NCBI GenBank assembly: GCA_045657465.1
Contig: JAZOTD010000001.1
Span: forward strand, 1-42,523
Source of the DNA: RGIG1681 sp045657465
GTDB taxonomy: Bacteria; Bacillota; Clostridia; Christensenellales; UBA1242
DNA length: 42,523 nucleotides
Reading direction: 5' to 3'
Shown: one piece after another, positions 41,248 through 42,523 of the stretch
Position numbering within the stretch: position 1 is the stretch's first letter
How the letters are laid out: the number at the start of each line of letters is the position of its first letter
The notes under the pieces: model-generated
What the model was told of the DNA's origin: nothing
What the model saw: the letters and a program-made list of their open reading frames with translations, nothing else
Database searches by the model: none
Program-made: the position numbers and the translations under genes

Positions 41248-41550
41248 TTTCTTTTTTTGATAAGAATAAGTTTTATCTTTTTCTTTAGCTTGTTGTTTTT
41301 GATATGTATAAACTTTCTCTTTTGCTTTCTTTTGTTGCTTTTGATAAGTATACTCTTTTTCCTTTTCGTGCAACTGTTGCTTTTGGTATGTATAAAGTTT
41401 GCTTTCAGCGTGTTTCTTTTTTGCATATTTCACAATAGCCACAACAACAGCAATCAACACCAAAATCGTTGCAACAAAAACAGCCCAATGCATCACTGTA
41501 AACTCAGCAAAATTTAAAATTCCAGCCATTAACAAATCAACCATTTTCAT
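41245..41550 (-). CDS. Single-span membrane protein with 14-residue repeats
   Basis: No recognised family. The 101 aa protein has a hydrophobic N-terminal half (residues 20-40, WAVFVATILVLIAVVVAIV is the span core) and a charged tail of three 14-residue repeats, each opening YTYQKQQ (53-66, 67-80, 81-94), and a partial YSYQKKK. The repeats are rich in Lys, Glu and Gln and would form a cytoplasmic or cell-wall-facing helix. The frame extends to 41574, but AAAGGAG (41557-41563) sets the ATG at 41550. The ribosome binding site lies 12 bases after a tRNA-Arg 3' end fragment, so its original promoter was probably that of the tRNA. Confidence 0.72.
   Translation of the reverse strand: MKMVDLLMAGILNFAEFTVMHWAVFVATILVLIAVVVAIVKYAKKKHAESKLYTYQKQQLHEKEKEYTYQKQQKKAKEKVYTYQKQQAKEKDKTYSYQKKK
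41248..41394 (-). repeat. 42-base tandem repeats coding YTYQKQQ units
   Basis: Three in-frame 42-base units plus a partial fourth inside the small membrane protein gene. Sequence identity is high in the YTYQKQQ part and lower in the Lys/Glu part. Confidence 0.75.
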
Positions 41551-41575
41551 AAAACTCTCCTTTATCAAAAACATA

Positions 41576-41619
41576 TGGTGTTCCCCGCGGTAATCGAAAC
41601 CACATCTGACCCTTAGGAG
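41576..41619 (-). repeat. Attachment-site copy: 3' part of tRNA-Arg (CCU)
   Basis: Minus strand reads as the 44-base 3' portion of a tRNA: anticodon loop CTCCTAA (anticodon CCU, Arg), 3' anticodon strand GGGTC, variable AGAT, T arm GTGGT-TTCGATT-ACCGC (5 bp), acceptor strand GGGGAAC, discriminator A and CCA. The bases before the loop (TTGCT) cannot pair with GGGTC, and no GTTCCCC acceptor strand or D arm precedes, so no complete tRNA exists here. This is the hallmark of the duplicated core left when an element integrates into a tRNA 3' end. Its 3' side faces the chromosome (left). Confidence 0.85.
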
Positions 41620-41701
41620 AGCAAGATGATTAGGCGATTGAAAGACCTTTCGACCTAATTATGTTGGCATTCTCCATTGGTTTTGTCAAGCTGTGCAATC
41701 G

Positions 41702-41842
41702 CTAGTAGAATTTGTGAATCGGCTGATTTCTCGCTTGGATTTCGGTGGCATTAGATACAATCTCGCTCAACTCTGCAAGGTTGGGTGGGATTTTTTGTGT
41801 CCAATTCGCCATTTCCAAAGTTCGCAATTCGCCGGTGTATTC
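41702..41842 (-). other. Open, protein-like island inside the element end
   Basis: Visibly more GC-rich than its surroundings. The minus strand is open between stops, reading EYTGELRTLEMANWTQ and onward to IHKFY; from the ATG at 41812 this gives 36 residues, without a good ribosome binding site. Another minus frame and a plus frame (GTG at 41693, 63 codons) are also open across it. The repeated AATTCGCC at 41803-41810 and 41826-41833 adds internal repetition. Openness in several frames suggests a conserved non-coding repeat or remnant as much as a gene. Confidence 0.35.
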
Positions 41843-41916
41843 CTAGTGATAGAACAAACATATCGGTCACACCATATTGATTGAAAGAAGTCTAGCATAC
41901 ACACATATAAAAAGTC

Positions 41917-41950
41917 AAGGATATAGACTATGTTCTATGTCCTTTTTTCG
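41917..41950 (+). terminator. Terminator-like hairpin in the element end
   Basis: 9-bp stem GGATATAGA/TCTATGTCC (one G-T pair; 41919-41927 / 41934-41942) followed by six T. No plus-strand gene is clear upstream of it. The rest of 41951-42133 is A-rich with several AACCCA-type short repeats and a small hairpin AATAC-GAAA-GTATT at 42091-42104, but no gene. Confidence 0.7.
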
Positions 41951-42133
41951 TGCTTGTTGGGTTGTGCTTACTTCTTCGACACTTATTATTGGGTATTCGG
42001 GTGCTTGATTTACAACCAAACAACCAAAAAACAATGCGAAAGATAACCCACAATAACCCAAAAAACCCAAAAACAAGAAAATATAAGAAAAAATACGAAA
42101 GTATTAAAAATAACGCATAAAGGAGAAAAAAAG

Positions 42134-42430
42134 ATGATAACAATCAAGAACATACAAGAAGCAATAGACAAAATAGACTTAAACGAGTATTCCTATCCGG
42201 TAATGAAAGACATAGTAGCACAAGCATTCATTATAGAGAAAGAGTTCAAAGAGTTCCCAGAATGCAACAACCAAATAATAATACTAGACAAAGACGAAGA
42301 ATACCAAGAACCAGACCTAATACCAGAGATAGAAGAAAATATAGAAGAATATAATAAGAAACTATATATCCTATCAGACACAGGAGAAGGATTACTCATA
42401 TATAGAAAGATGATTAAAGGAGTTCTATAA
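42134..42430 (+). CDS. Acidic 98-aa hypothetical protein of the element
   Basis: No recognised family. Sequence starts MITIKNIQEAIDKIDLNEYS, has many Glu/Asp/Ile residues (for example PEIEENIEEYNKKLYILSD) and ends YRKMIKGVL. It contains no membrane segment. AAAGGAG at 42119-42125 precedes the ATG by 8 bases. Isoleucine is often coded ATA, unlike host genes, consistent with foreign origin. It is followed without gap by the VWA gene, so the two are likely one operon; the small acidic protein may be a partner of the VWA protein. Confidence 0.75.
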   Translation: MITIKNIQEAIDKIDLNEYSYPVMKDIVAQAFIIEKEFKEFPECNNQIIILDKDEEYQEPDLIPEIEENIEEYNKKLYILSDTGEGLLIYRKMIKGVL

Positions 42431-42523
42431 ATGGTAAAAAGGCAAAAAGTAATACTGCTAGTAGATACATCTGGAAGTATGCAAGGAGAAGCGATAAGAA
42501 AAGTTAAACAAGCATTAACAAGA
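42431..42523 (+). CDS. Von Willebrand factor A domain protein, 5' part only
   Basis: The window holds 31 codons from ATG: MVKRQKVILLVDTSGSMQG and onward. VILLVDTSGSM is the first strand of a VWA domain with the MIDAS metal motif D-x-S-x-S (DTSGS). The protein is cut by the window end. The ATG follows the TAA of the preceding gene directly and AAAGGAG (42416-42422) lies inside that gene. VWA proteins with intact MIDAS bind partners in a metal-dependent way and, in mobile elements, often pair with AAA+ ATPases; no such gene is visible in the window. Confidence 0.85.
   Translation, partial: MVKRQKVILLVDTSGSMQGEAIRKVKQALTR

Larger units (their letters stand above)
41576..42523. mobile_element. 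Left end of an integrated element (continues past the window)
   Basis: The att core at 41576-41619 is oriented so that the element lies to its right and the intact tRNA-Arg(CCU) should lie at the far right end, outside the window. The content changes here: low gene density, a GC-richer island, then genes with frequent ATA codons unlike the host genes. No integrase is within the visible part. Cargo visible so far: a 98-aa acidic protein and a VWA protein. Whether this is an ICE, prophage or other genomic island cannot be told. Confidence 0.7.

Noticed and set aside
41576..41860. tmRNA or complete tRNA at the right end
   Set aside because: The acceptor strand GGGGAAC-ACCA does not fit the GGGG 5' start of tmRNA, and the required GTTCCCC 5' strand, D arm and anticodon 5' strand are absent.
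41928..42143. 71-codon minus-strand hydrophobic frame
   Set aside because: Its Phe/Leu-rich content is the complement of the A-rich leader of the element gene; no ribosome binding site.
41620..42523. Group I intron splitting the tRNA-Arg(CCU) anticodon loop
   Set aside because: Such introns are known in this tRNA, but no 5' tRNA half is found to the right in the window and no intron core motifs were recognised. An intron longer than the visible part cannot be fully excluded.
1..42523. CRISPR array or rRNA genes
   Set aside because: No series of regularly spaced direct repeats and no rRNA-like stretch was seen; the tandem repeats found are coding (41248-41394).

Overview
The window reads as chromosomal DNA of a low-GC, monoderm bacterium of the Firmicutes (Clostridia-like, probably uncultured). 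The support is gene content and signals: near-consensus AAAGGAG ribosome binding sites, TTGACA/TATAAT promoters, no outer-membrane genes, and the gene order mrnC-rlmB-sigH, which is also found in Bacillus and Clostridia, here followed by dnaX-ybaB-recR. The genus cannot be set from the sequence alone. Most of the window is dense housekeeping DNA with short gaps, and most transcription units end in clear hairpin/T-run terminators.

Layout. 1-7 kb: glycosyltransferase, nucleoside diphosphate kinase, an unknown gene, tRNA-Thr(GGU), the RNA-binding protein Tex, a DegV fatty-acid-binding protein and an anion permease. 7-13 kb: ABC-F ATPase, S51-like peptidase, a small membrane protein, glucose-6-phosphate isomerase with a ROK sugar kinase. 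13-18 kb: LysR regulator divergent from a thyX-folD operon (dTMP synthesis coupled to one-carbon folate), and an M49-like metallopeptidase. 18-22.5 kb: an information-processing operon (mrnC, rlmB, sigH, dnaX, ybaB, recR) in which dnaX is split between two overlapping frames. 22.5-29 kb: CwlD-like amidase, AraC regulator, pyrophosphatase, HD hydrolase, GluRS, a collagen-like/HtrA lipoprotein, GNAT. 29-34 kb: surface and envelope genes (Gly-rich membrane protein, O-antigen-ligase-like protein, undecaprenyl-phosphate sugar transferase, MscL) and a HAD hydrolase. 34-41 kb: an operon of nucleoside hydrolase, divergent DisA_N-like protein and phosphoglycerate mutase, then dCMP deaminase with a very large CvpA-like membrane protein.

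The right end differs. At 41576-41619, on the minus strand, lies the exact 3' part of a tRNA-Arg(CCU), from the anticodon loop to CCA, without a matching 5' half. This is the expected footprint of an element integrated into a tRNA 3' end. The orientation places the chromosome to the left and the element to the right. To the right the gene density, codon choice (many ATA codons) and content change: an acidic small protein and the first 31 codons of a von Willebrand A domain protein. The element runs out of the window, so its cargo cannot be judged here.

The observations most worth following are the element boundary, the +1-frame split in dnaX, the tandem ThyX whose two halves keep complementary parts of the active-site motifs, the divergent DisA_N-like protein in an operon with a nucleosidase, and several small or low-complexity proteins (a Cys/Lys/Ser peptide, a 14-residue-repeat membrane protein, a Gly-rich zinc-ribbon membrane protein).
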